A DNA stretch of 64,000 bases from Symbiodinium sp. CCMP2592 (taxonomy: Eukaryota > Sar > Dinophyceae > Suessiales > Symbiodiniaceae), in assembly GCA_905221615.1 (NCBI GenBank), contig CAJNDT010004680.1, positions 542,217 to 606,216 on the forward strand. The letters are read 5' to 3'. A program made the position numbers and the translations under genes. Each line of letters opens with the position of its first letter. The stretch's first letter is position 1. The notes below the pieces were generated by a model. The model ran no database searches and was not told the DNA's origin. It saw only the letters and a program-made list of their open reading frames with translations. Positions 53,590 to 64,000 of the stretch are shown in pieces.

Positions 53590-53966
53590 AGCTCTTGGAT
53601 TTTGTGCCCTGACCTAACTCGGTGTAACACCAAGAAAGGGACAGGGCAGTGCTTTGATATATTGTGCCCTGAGCTAACTCGGTGTAACACCAAGAAAGGG
53701 ACAGGGCAGTGCTTTGATATATTGTGCCCTGAGCTAACTCGGTGTAACACCAAGAAAGGGACAGGGCAGTGCTTTGATATATTGTGCCCTGAGCTAAGTC
53801 GGTGTAACACCAAGAAAGGGACAGGGGAGTGGTTTGATATATTGTGCCCTGACCTAACTCGGTGTAACACCAAGAAAGGGACAGGGGAGTGGTTTGATAT
53901 ATTGCGCCCTGACCTAACTCGGTGTAACACCAAGAAAGGGACACGGGACTGCTGGGTGGTGTTTGA
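53590..53966. repeat. Six tandem 60-bp hairpin units
   Basis: Core CTCGGTGTAACACCAAG at 53,618 and every 60 bp after (53,678, 53,738, 53,798 with one change, 53,858, 53,918), separated by GTGCTTTGATATATTGTGCC. Units fall in two types (CAGGGCAGTGC and CAGGGGAGTGG). The minus-strand frame through them is open (a 20-residue repeat) only because 60 is a multiple of three. Confidence 0.95.
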
Positions 53967-53996
53967 TATTCGAAACAAAAACAGCTGCGGCAAGGC

Positions 53997-54365
53997 TTTC
54001 TGGACAATACTTAGCATGATTATCCCTGTTTCTGAGGGTTGAGGACAAAGACGGACCAGGCTTTGGGCAATACTTAGCATGATTATCCCTGTTTTGAAGG
54101 GTTTAGACTGAAACGGAAGAGGGCTTTGGGCAATTCTTAGCATGATTATCCGAACTTTTGCGGGTTTAGGGCCAAGACGGACCAGGCCTTGGGCAATACT
54201 TAGCATGATTATCCGAACTTGTGAGGGTCTAGGTCCAAGACGGACCAGGCTTTGGGCAATACTTATAGCATGATTATCCGAACTTTGGAGGGTTTAGGGC
54301 CCAGACGGACCAGGCTTCGGGCAATACTTAGCATGATTATCCCTGTTTCTGAGAGGGTTTAGGAT
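53997..54365 (+). repeat. Six tandem units of about 61-64 bp
   Basis: GGGCAATACTTAGCATGATTATCC followed by a variable GTTT(C/T)GAGGGTTTAGG and ACGGACCAGGC, six times. The sequence is unrelated to the hairpin unit but has nearly the same period. Confidence 0.85.
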
Positions 54366-54447
54366 CAACTCTTTTTATAAACCCTTTTGAAAGCCCTAAG
54401 CCCTTAAAAATTCAAGGCTGGACCCCAAACCCCCCTAGAGGCCGGCC

Positions 54448-54966
54448 TCAGAGGCCACGGGCCTTCAACTGGCCACTCCAGCCAGTGATCTCCTCGACCA
54501 CTTGGCTGCACAGCTGGCCTGTGCAGAAGGGTTCGGATGTATATAGGGTCGCGAGTCGAGGGAAGAGGGTCGCCGATTCAGCACAGCATGTGTGGCCTGC
54601 TTCGAGCAGGGTCGTTTGGAGATTCTCCTTGTTGATGCGGGTGCCATCGGGCAGGTCCTGCAGCACACATTTGCATATATATATATAGGCACACTTGTAC
54701 ACATCTCTCTGGTCCTGGAAGGATCGCACATGCTCCAGCAAAGCTTTCTTGTCCGTCAGAGCTTGGATGGTGGCCTTCCTTGTGGGGGCTGTGACATGAA
54801 GCATGGGCTCTCTATACTCTCTGTTACATAGATTCTCGATAAGATGCATTTTGTTGAGGAGGGGGTCGTCTTTGTTCTGCTTGATCTTGTCGCTCAGTTT
54901 GCTTGCATCCTGGAACTGTGACGTGCAATTCCCTGCCCTAACTCGGTGTAACACCAAGAAAGACAC
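54448..54966 (-). CDS. C-terminal part of the PAK-rich protein, beyond an in-frame TAG
   Basis: This frame is the same phase as the upstream gene (56,395-54,976) and is separated from it only by the TAG at 54,976-54,978 and the hairpin unit, which is translated here as SFLVLHRVRAGN. After the hairpin it continues with DASKLSDKIKQNKDDPLLNK and LTDKKALLEHVRSFQDQRDV, a helix-rich, charged sequence without a recognised domain, to KARGL. A (TA)n run contributes CAYIYICK. I interpret it as the original C-terminus cut off by the insertion. Independent translation from the hairpin is unlikely but not excluded. Confidence 0.5.
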   Translation of the reverse strand: MSFLVLHRVRAGNCTSQFQDASKLSDKIKQNKDDPLLNKMHLIENLCNREYREPMLHVTAPTRKATIQALTDKKALLEHVRSFQDQRDVYKCAYIYICKCVLQDLPDGTRINKENLQTTLLEAGHTCCAESATLFPRLATLYTSEPFCTGQLCSQVVEEITGWSGQLKARGL

Positions 54967-54990
54967 AGGGAACTGCTATGATACTCCCGC
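54935..54990. repeat. Single hairpin unit interrupting a CDS
   Basis: Core at 54,942-54,958. The flanks CAATTCCCTG and CAGGGAACTGC extend the inverted repeat. The outer sequence CTGCTATGATA parallels GTGCTTTGATA of the tandem units, and its A-for-T change creates the TAG on the minus strand. Confidence 0.8.
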
Positions 54991-56395
54991 GAGGACCTTC
55001 TTGAGCTTCTCGACGGCGCTTTCAGCCTTCTTTAGGAGCCCGTCCGCTTTCGACCAGTCGGCCTCTGACAAGGCCGCTGGCACGGCAGGCTCCTCCTTCT
55101 TGTCCTCGATGGCTTTGATGGTTGGCACCGCGACGGTCGGCGGAGCAGCCGATGAGGCAGCGGCAGCGGCGTTTCTGAGGTCCTCCTCTGTCGGCTCAGG
55201 CCTTTCCATCGACACACTGTCGAACAGGTTTTGGAGTTGTCCTGCTTGGGACCCAGAGACTCTCAGAGCCTCGGACTTGATGTTTGCCACGTTCTTTCGC
55301 TCGTCCATCGAAGTGGACTTCAAGGTTCGCCATTGACAGAACACCACGTTGTCTTGGGTGACAACGGAGACTTCATCATTCAAGATCGCGGCCCTGAGCT
55401 GCTCATCCGACAACCCAAAGCGCCCTTTAAAGAGCGTTCTCGGCAATCCCTTGTCTCCCCACCCAGTGGACTGCTTCTTCTCCAGACTGCTTTCCCCCGT
55501 CACTTCTGCGGCTTCGCAGGCGAGGGCAAGCTTCCCTGTCTCGGGGTCACGACTCACTGAGTCCTCGATAAACTTCGTCAGGTTCTTCCTCTTGCCGTTG
55601 CCGCCGGCACTCAAAGCCTCCCACTCCGTCTTCATCTTCTCTGGCACTGCTCCTGCTGCGAGCAACACGTTGAACTTGTGTTGCTTGCTGCGGTCTCGTC
55701 GATTCGGCCCAGCTTCGCTTTCCTCCGGCTCTTCTGCTGGAGTCTCGCCGGACTCCTCAGGCCCAAGCCCATTGATCCAGTCGCCGGTCAAGGCCTCTGC
55801 CATGCTTCGCTTCCTTGTGAGTTGCTTTGGCTTCGGGTCGGCCTTCGCTTTGGGGTCGGCCTTCGCTTTGGGGCTGGCCTTGTTGTCTTTGGGGTCGGCC
55901 TTCGCTTTGGGGTTGGCCTTGTTGTCTTTGGGGTTGGTCTTCTTCTTGGGGTCGGCCTTCGCCTTGGGGTCGGCCTTGGCCTTGGCTTTGGGTGCTGTCT
56001 TGGCCTTCTTGGGTTTGCACTTCGACTTGGGCGTGCTGGTTGCTGGGGTTGCTGGGTTCGGCTTGGCCTTCGCTTTGGGCCCTTTGGGTTTGGCAGGGTC
56101 GGCCTTGGCTTTTGGCTTTGCGGGTGCCTTGCTGGGTGCTGGGCTCGCCTTCGCCTTTGGTGTGCTTTTCGCCTTTGCAACAGCCTTCCCCCCTGGCTTT
56201 CCTCCCGACTTCAGGATCCCCGGTCTTGGCTTACTGGGCTGGGGTGCTGGGGTCTCCTTTGCCTCCTCCTCCTCCTCTACCTCGTCGTCGTTTTCCTCTT
56301 CTTCCTCTTCTCCTTCTGGTTCCTCTTCCTCCTCAACCTCCTCATCCTCCTTGCTCCTCTGCCTCCGATCGCTTTGGCTTTGCCATAGCTGTGTG
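54976..56395 (-). CDS. Lys/Ala/Pro-rich nuclear-type protein, N-terminal part
   Basis: An open frame on the minus strand starting with a long acidic stretch (EDEEVEEEEE...DDEVEEEEEAKE). A basic region of PKAKADPKAKA-type repeats (about 130 residues, 56,200-55,800) follows, resembling histone-H1/H5 or HMG-like tails. Then comes a more complex region (TGDWINGLGPEE, KTEWEALSAGGNGKRKNLTKFIEDSV, GRFGLSDEQLRAAILNDEV) and a helical end (SAVEKLKKVLAGVS). The start is uncertain. An ATG reading MAKPKRSEAEEQ lies one frame away at about 56,387, and the open frame runs on through a GA repeat that is unlikely to be coding. Likely a chromatin or nucleic-acid binding protein by composition only. The stop comes from a hairpin unit. 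Confidence 0.55.
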
Positions 56396-56456
56396 CGGGC
56401 ACAAAAAAAGATCTTGTGCAAAAGATTGCTTCGGCAGAATTGGCTCCACGTGTCAC

Positions 56457-56860
<404 letters not shown>

Positions 56861-57110
56861 GGATGAGGGGGACCGAGTACGCTGGTGCCCGTGAGACCCC
56901 GAGCCCCGGAGCCCGAGAACGGAGACCGACCAAACCCGAGCCCCAAGCCACGGGGGGGGGTGGGGGGGTGGGGGCCCGAAATTCACCACAAGGAGAAAAA
57001 ACAAAATTTCAAATAGAAGCTTTTTTTCTCGATCTCTGCATTTATGTATAGTTTTCTGTATTCAAAAGCTATAGAATGAAACCGTTTTTCTTTGTTTTTG
57101 CTCGCATTGA
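56861..57110. other. Spacer between polypurine tract and palindromic satellite
   Basis: Short unique DNA with one more GGGGGTGGGGGGGTGGGG block at 56,952-56,972. No gene. Confidence 0.5.
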
Positions 57111-57114
57111 AGAC

Positions 57115-57480
57115 TTTTCGAGCAAAAGTGTATGCACTTTCGGCCAAAAGTGTATACACTTTTGGCGAAAGTGTATACACTTTTGGCAAAAGTGTATACA
57201 CTTTTGGCCAAAAGTGTATACACTTTTGGCGAAAGTGTATACACTTTTGGCAAAAGTGTATACACTTTTGCGAAAGTGTATACACTTTTTAAGAAAGTGT
57301 ATACACTTTTGTGAAAGTGTATACACTTTTGGTGAAAGTGTATGCACTTTTGGTGAAAGTGTATGCACTTTTGGTGAAAGTGTATGCACTTTTGATGAAA
57401 ATGTATGCACTTTTGGTGAAAGTGTATGCACTTTTGGTGAAAGTGTATGCACTTTTGGTGAAAATGTATGCACTTTTGGT
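57115..57480. repeat. Palindromic 21-22-bp satellite, about 17 units
   Basis: The unit is AAAAGTGTATACACTTTT, an 18-bp perfect palindrome, plus GGC or GGTG. Units at about 57,140-57,320 keep TATACAC. Those at 57,330-57,475 read TATGCAC and are no longer perfect palindromes, so variants are block-wise. Confidence 0.95.
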
Positions 57481-57960
57481 TGAAATCTATACATTTGTTG
57501 TGTAAATGTATAGATTTTACGCTAAAATTATGCATTTCTGGTGAAAATGTATAGATTTTTGGTGAAAATCTACACAATTTTGGTAAAAATGTATAGATTT
57601 TTGGTTAAAATCTATACATTTTTGGTAGAAATGTATAGATTTTGGGCTAAAATCTATACATTTTTGGTGGAAATGTCTAGATTTTCACCTAAAATGATAC
57701 ATTTTTGCTGGAAATGTTTGTAAACTTTTGATTGAAATCTATACATTTTGGGTGGAAATATCTAGATTTTCACCTAAAATGATACATTTTTGCTGGATAT
57801 GTATGAACTTTTGATTGAAATCTATACATTTTTGGTGGAAATGTATAGATTTTCACCTAAAATGATACATTTTTGGTGGAAATGTATGAACTTTTGATTA
57901 AAATCTATACATTTTTGGTACAAATGTATAGATTTTGGGTTAAAATGTATGTGTGTTCTG
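57481..57960. repeat. Related AT-rich satellite, diverged units
   Basis: AAAATCTATACATTTTTGGT and GGAAATGTATAGATTTTCACC alternate over 480 bp. These derive from the same palindromic theme with CTATACAT/ATGTATAG cores. Confidence 0.85.
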
Positions 57961-58097
57961 CAAACGTCTGTGTTTTTTTGCAAGTAAAAAAACATTTTTC
58001 AATAAAATCCATATGTGCGAACGGACTGCGATGCCTTGTCAAGTTCTAAGGTGTCACTATAAGAGCTGTGAGCAAGACCATGTAAAGTGCAAGGGTA

Positions 58098-58158
58098 GGG
58101 GGCACGCTACGCGTCCCTCGACTCTAAGGGGGCACGCTACGCGTCCCTCGACTCTAGG
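58098..58158 (+). repeat. Two tandem 30-bp copies
   Basis: GGGGGCACGCTACGCGTCCC followed by TCGACTCTA occurs twice. It lies in the 5' leader or possible LTR of the copia-like element. Confidence 0.85.
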
Positions 58159-58230
58159 AGTAAGCTTGTGGACGTGCTGCGCACACCGCACCGCTTCTCC
58201 TTACCTTTCTATGTGACCGCCCACGCAACG

Positions 58231-58241
58231 TTTGGCTCAAG
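58231..58241 (+). promoter_or_regulatory. Relict dinoflagellate spliced-leader end
   Basis: TTTGGCTCAAG equals the last 11 nt of the conserved 22-nt dinoflagellate spliced leader (which ends ATTTTGGCTCAAG). It lies 317 bp upstream of the copia-like ATG on the same strand. Such relicts mark reverse-transcribed, trans-spliced mRNAs put back into the genome. Confidence 0.45.
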
Positions 58242-58557
58242 TCAATGCCCATAGCAAAGTGCTATATGTGTCTTCTATCCTGAGCAATCAGAGCTACCCC
58301 GTGCACAGACGAACCGCCGCCGGCAGTGAGTGCAAAAGGAACGGCCGCCGGTTCTGCCTGCATAGGATTGCACGTGTGGAAGTGAGAGAGAGACAGGGTC
58401 CCAGTCTGTGGAGAGTGCAAGCCAGCCACACCTATATTCATTACAGCTCTGGTGGGGAGAGCAGCAACATAATCGAGATCAAATCCCCACGCAGGTTATC
58501 AGCCGTACGCGGCTCTGCCTTTCTGCAGCAACGACTACTTGATCTACTACGACCACA

Positions 58558-61500
58558 ATGAACTCGGGCTCAAGCCAAGATACGACAATGACTTTCGGTG
58601 CCGATGTGGCAGCGCCAGCCGTTGGTGAGTCAACAGCTGACGACACAGTGGTGCAATCCGTTGATAGCTCCACGGAAGATGACAAAGGTCAATCTTCTGC
58701 GCTTGCCATTACAAAGGCAGTTCCCAAGGGGAAAGCAAAGAGTCTACCAAGAGCATCTACGCCTTCGCGTCCGACATCCACAGGTTCGAGGACGGGTAAG
58801 GCTCCAGAACGACGAGCCGAAGCGTCTGGTTTTCAGGCACCTCGGACTACGTCCAGGGCCAAGGACAAGGGAGTGAAGACCTTGGAAAAGAAGTCGAGAC
58901 CATCATCTTCGAGAAGCTCTTCAGCACGATCAAGGCCTTCGGCTACTCGTGGGCGTGACAAGTCCATGACATGGAATCGGATGGTTACCAATCAACCACG
59001 CGATGCTGACGATCTGGATATGACTCTGGACACTATTCCTGCACGTGGTGATGCGTCATCGGTGACCACGCCAGCCATAGCCGATGGTCCGAATGCCTAT
59101 CAGGAACTGACGATTTCGCAACAGCTCGAAGCATCGAACCTTGCACAGCAGATGTACTATCGCAGTCAGATGCAAGAGTACGAAGGAGTTGTCCAGACCC
59201 TGATGGATAAGATCAAGGAGATGCAACAAGAAGACGAAGGATCTGGGATTCGCATTGAAGAATTGGAACGACAACGTGACCATGCATGCTTAGCCATGAG
59301 GCACATCAACAATGTCAATAAGGAGATGAAGCGAGACTATGAAACAGCTTTGTTTCGCATGGATGAACAGAATTCTGCTCAACAACGTCAAGCACATGCC
59401 GTTGCCGAGGAGTTAGCTCAACAGCTACACGTGTTCCGCACGGAGGCAGCCACTAACTTTGTGCAGTTGGAGGCAAGAGCGCAAGGCGATGGTGAGCTTA
59501 TGGCACGTGAGTATGAGCATCTGACTCATGAACTTCATGAACAAGCCAGAGAGAACTTGTTCCTCCGGGCGAACACAGCAAGTTCGGAACAAGCCTTACA
59601 AGCAATGCAGGAACGATTCCACCTGGTCAGGAATCAGGAGTTGCGGGCCGTGAACGAGATCCAAGGGCTAGCTGGGAACAGCGCAGCCATTGATCAAGAA
59701 CGACTTCGGCTTCGCGAACGTCTTGGTGAAGAGGAAGAGTACCGCAAAATGGCTGGGAGGAGGATGCAAGATGCAGAGGACCGACTTCATCAGAATGAAG
59801 ATCATGCAAGGCGCGCATTGCCTACCTTGCACGACGAGCTGAGTGAACTCAGGAAAACACTCAAAGCACAAGAAGATCTTCAAGCGAGGACACGCAGCGA
59901 ATTGGAGGCAGCACGGAACTCCAACTACCATGGCGGAGTGACACGGCCTTCGAGCATGCGCATGTCTTCGAGGACTACTGAGTCTGGCTGGGAGCACGTA
60001 GGAAAGGAAGTAGTGCCTTCATTTTCCGTAGGAGGTGAGGTACGATCCCCTGAAATACGGTCCCCAAGTCAAGTTAGTCCAGTCGCCAAAGAGAAGTTTG
60101 CATTCTCGGAATCGGACAAGGACAAGAACATTGCGATGGATGGAATTCCATTTACCGGTGGAAACTTCTTCACTGGCCGCATCAAAGGTGAGGTGAATAA
60201 ATCCTATTCAACGCCAATCGTGGCGGATGCAATGCCCGAGCACTACGTGCCAGGTATTAGCAGCCCAGCACATGCGCGTTCCACGCCTAGTGCAGCCACT
60301 CTGTTTGGCATACCAAGCGGATTTCATGGGCAAAGTAATGCGGCAGCCGTGCGTGATCGACAGCTACGCGAACTCTTGGAGGATCGCGGGATGTTGGGAT
60401 CGAAGTCCACAGCATCTGCCAGCTCCTCAAGACCTGTTGGTATCGACGGCATTATCGCATCTACGAAGGGCAACGACCTCATTGGTGCCCCTGTCGCCTA
60501 TGACGATTCCATCCATGAGGCAAGGATGCGTCAGATCGAGAAAGAGGTCGCGGAACGGTACGAAGAGAAGATTGCTGATCTGCGAAGCGAAGTACTCAAG
60601 GCCCAGAAAGCCGAACAACGTCTCAGAGCTGATCGTGATGAGTGGAGATTATTCGCTGAAACGATTCAGGAAGACAATGGAGACGATGACGGTGATGAAG
60701 CTGGCGACGAGGACGGAGAGGGAGAGCATGATGAAGGAACCGGCACGGGGTATGATCCTCCAGATCCGCCTGATGATGACGATGATGATAAGAAGAGAAG
60801 CGGTGGAGGCAAACCTGACTCGGATCCTGACCCTCATGCGCGTGATCCTGATGGAGACGCAGATCCTGAAGTCACAGAGGTGAGAATTTCCAGGAGGGAG
60901 GCCGATAAAGTGACCGTTCCTCCATGGCCTACTCTCACTCACCTCAACAACTGGCGATCCGTATGCACGGCGAACGTCTTGGGAGCGTCAGCCGACCCAA
61001 ATCATGAGGACTGGATGTTATGGCTGGCACCAGCGTTCAATCCATTCCCTGATGTCGAAGCACTGAACGATTCGGGACACAAGAAGTTCAAGAGCGTAGA
61101 CGTCAAATTGGGGATCGCCATGGTCGCAATGCTACGCGCTGGTGGTGACAAATCTGCTGATCTGTACCTGGAGGTGAACCGGAAGGCCAACGATTACATC
61201 AGCAGGCCCGAAGGGAAGATCATCAAAGGACGACACATCATTGCGATGATGTATGAAAGTTTTCGAACGCACGATCGTCTCGACATGATCATCACTCTCG
61301 AGTATCTGGTGAAGCTCCAGTACCAAGGCGACAACAAACTTCATACGTTCAAGCAGACGTGGTTGGAGGTTCTGGGACGGATGAGGCCAGAAGACATACC
61401 ATCCAAAACAGCTCTCCGTGATTGCTTCTACAGCAAGATCAAGGACTCGCCCGCAATGAAGATGGAGTTGGGCATGCACTACGAACACTTGCCCTACAAT

Positions 61501-64000
61501 CATGAAGACCGATCGTACGACAATCTGATGAAGCTCATCGACCGTACCATCATGCGGAGACGAGAACAATCAAATCTCACTCAGACCCAAATTGGCTTGC
61601 GCCAGATGCTTGAGGGCAAGGATTTGCTCGCTGCACCGGCCAAGGTACCTGAGAAACCAACGCCTAATGCAGCTCCATCCGCAAAGGTCAAGGCTTCGCC
61701 GACCAAGCCGGATAAAGCAACACCTGTACTACCTCAAAGCAAAGCGAAGAGTCATGCGAAGACCAAGCCAAAGCCCAAGAAGAAGACTAGGAGTGAGTCA
61801 GCGGACAACAGAGGCGACAAGAGCAAGAAGCAAATCCGCTGCAAGTTCCATTTCACAGATGCAGGGTGTCGAAATGGTGACAAGTGCCAATTCAGTCACT
61901 CGAAGAAGACTCCAGAGCGACCCTTTACGCCGAGGACGAGAACTCCAAGTCCATCTGGAGGAGGAGGAAATAGGATATGCTACTCGTTCAAGAACACAGG
62001 CTCGTGCTCAAGAGAGAATTGTCCTTTCAAGCATGAGGCAGCAGCTACCCCAGCTCCGGAACCAAAGGCAAAAGCTAAAGCAAAATCCGAAGCAAAGGCA
62101 GCTCCAGCGAAGCCGAATGCCAAGGCCAAGGCACTCCCTGCGGCACCCGCCATCAGATTGTGCCGAAGGTGGAATCCATCAGCCCCGGCTATATGGAAGC
62201 GATCTTCAAGACAAGATGAGGAGGAGTCAGATTGTCCATCCGTTGACAGCGACGCTGATTCGGATTGTTCAACTGACGACGAATCCTCGGGGCCGACTAC
62301 GTCGATCCGAAAAGAGATCAAGCGTAACGTGACATTCGCCGACGACGTGAAGTTCATTTCCTCGTGTCCTAGAAGATCGAAGAAGGACAAGGAGCGGAAG
62401 GTAAAGTACGTCGACATGGAAGCGCTTATCAACAACGAGGATCGCGCCGTGAATTTGGAATTCGCTAAGCACAAGGCGAGATTGAGGGCACAGATCATGA
62501 GAGACATGGTTGACGACGATGATGATCAATGCGGAGATCGAGTTTCATTCGTGCGAATCCCAGGAACGTCTCGGGTGGAAGAAGTTTCCTTCTACGACGG
62601 TGAGGATTCCATCGTTGAGCGTGAACTCGATGCTGCGCACAGCAAACGGATCATCAATCAGGGCGTATTCAAATGCATGGTTCAACCAGTCATCCTCAAG
62701 AAGAAGATCAAGTTTCTCATGGACACTGGGTGTGGCCATGACCTCATATCTTAGAAGAAGATCGAGAAGCATAGTCTCGAGACACTCGTGACTCCAGAGC
62801 CCATATCGTTTCAGACAGCAAATGGAATCACCGATACCGATCTTGTGTCGAACTTCCAGACTGAGTCGTTCGAGGAACCGATCAATGCTTACGTGTTGGA
62901 TGACACACCGTCGGTGCTTTCCATAGGTAAAAGATGCATGAACTTCAACTACGGGTTTGTGTGGCCACCCGGAAGGGAACCATTCATGATCAACCCGCAG
63001 GGCAAGAGAATATCGCTGTTCGTGAACGGTGACATCCCGTACATTCGCGCCGGGAGTTCCAAGTCACTGGTTCATGATGATCCGGAGGCCAAAGCGATCA
63101 CCGAAATCTTCAAGGGTGTGCTAACCGCGGGTGATGTTGACGTCAGTGTCGCAGCTGCCGCTGAAGCTGCACCGAGCGAAATTGAAGAAGAAGAAGAAGG
63201 TGACGCTCATGAACGACCTCCTGACCCTGAACCCCAAGAACCTCCTATAGAAGAAGTACCAGAGTCCGAGGCCGGACGGCCTCCGGACGACGAAGGAAAA
63301 GGAGTGGGTGAAATTCCATTGGACGGTGACGATGAGGTGATCATTGATGTGGAAGGCGACGGTGCGTCGAGCCGCAAGGCCAGAGTCGGAACACTGAAAG
63401 CCGAAGCCAAGACGTTGGCACATCTGTGTACTCATCGCTACCGCAATCCATATTGCGAATCGTGCATACGCGCGAAGATGAAGCACTTGCGGACACAACG
63501 AGGTGCGTTTCAACGTGTGATCAAACACTGGGGGGATCTTGTGACGTTCGACTTCCTCGATATGCGCAAGGCCGCCGAAGCGGGTATCGGACTCGATGAT
63601 GGAGCACGTGAAGTTCTAGTCATCAGAGACATCGCCACCCAAATGATCGCAGCGATTCCCACGGCTTCAAGGAATACTGACGAGGTCGTCATGGCCATCA
63701 GACGCCTAATGGGGAGACGCAAGATTCATATGGCGTATAGTGATGAAGCACCAGAGTTCGATTCAGCTATGGCGCAGTTGAAGATCGTGATAGATCATTC
63801 CCTTCCAGGGAAACCCAGTAACAATTCACTCGCTGAACGATCAAATCAAGAAGTGATCAACACAGTCGCAGCATCAATGCTACACGCCGGATTGCCCGCT
63901 CAATACTGGTCCTTTGCGCTTAATTGCGTGATGCAGAACCTCAACGTTGAAGACGTGGAGGGCGATGGTGATTCAGCATGGAAACGAATGACTGGAAAGG
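58558..64000 (+). CDS. Copia-type gag-protease-integrase polyprotein, one internal TAG, runs off window
   Basis: 1,398 codons to a TAG at 62,752-62,754, then the same frame stays open to the window end. Order: a low-complexity Ser/Thr N-terminus; a long coiled coil (residues about 180-470); a Gag-like domain (about 790-1010, LTHLNNWRSVC...LEYLVKLQYQGDN); two CCCH fingers (CKFHFTDAGCRNGDKCQFSH near 1094 and CYSFKNTGSCSRENCPFKH near 1141) in place of a CCHC knuckle; and an aspartic protease FLMDTGCGHDLIS at the TAG. Past it come an HHCC integrase zinc motif (HLCTHRYRNPYCESC, about 63,420-63,465) and the DDE core: FDFLD, AYSDEAPEF, and a Glu in NSLAERSNQEV. Reverse transcriptase and RNase H would follow outside the window. 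The TAG is one substitution from a Gln codon and splits the protease, so it is either a nonsense mutation or a readthrough site. Confidence 0.85.

Noticed and set aside
53607..53966. CRISPR-like array (regular 60-bp period with a hairpin core)
   Set aside because: The spacers are as conserved as the repeats, so this is a tandem satellite. The context is eukaryotic and no cas-like gene is present.
53586..54206. 206-codon ORF with repeated PFLVLHRV sequence
   Set aside because: It is the in-frame translation of 60-bp hairpin units and of the adjacent tandem array.
57115..57480. CRISPR-like array of short palindromes
   Set aside because: There are no spacers, only contiguous 21-22-bp units.

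Overview
The window looks like nuclear DNA of a dinoflagellate, most likely Symbiodiniaceae-like. The evidence is dense interstitial TTTAGGG repeats, many short inverted-repeat elements, intron-free ORFs, a copia-like polyprotein with CCCH fingers in place of a CCHC knuckle, and an 11-nt match to the 3' end of the dinoflagellate spliced leader upstream of that polyprotein. Nothing resembles a bacterial operon. TTTAGGG alone would also fit plants, so the assignment is an inference.

Layout. 1-26,340 is gene-poor. It is a mosaic of degenerate telomere-like repeats, microsatellites, a 1-kb minisatellite and at least nine families of MITE-like foldback elements (called A to I here, about 25 copies), plus two diverged copies of a Cys-rich gene remnant (17.7-19.1 and 21.9-23.15 kb). 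26.3-29.5 kb is largely unrecognised. An 802-bp TIR element with an 8-bp target duplication sits at 29.5-30.3 kb. 30.7-33.8 kb holds two plausible single-exon genes: a secreted kinase-like protein (minus) and a 2OG-Fe(II) dioxygenase-like protein (plus) whose HxD motif resembles TET enzymes. 34,653-40,602 is a complete LINE (minus) bounded by a 13-bp target duplication. 42.0-49.4 kb (minus) is one long decayed gene with a zinc-finger-like segment and an SF1 helicase. 50.3-55 kb holds a transposase-like gene bracketed by 60-bp hairpin repeats, followed by a Lys/Ala/Pro-rich nuclear-type protein gene that one hairpin unit interrupts. 56.4-58 kb is a polypurine tract and a palindromic satellite. 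58,558 to the end is a copia-type gag-pro-integrase running off the window with one in-frame TAG.

The functional content is dominated by mobile DNA. The observations I rate highest are: a heptamer (CTGTGAG/CTGTGAA on +, YTCACAG on the sense strand) hugely over-represented along the LINE in every codon phase; a REP/RAYT-like arrangement of hairpin units around the transposase-like gene; TTTAGGG patches lying inside MITEs for which intact sister copies exist here; and the TET-like dioxygenase ORF. All counts and matches were made by eye; no database search was run.
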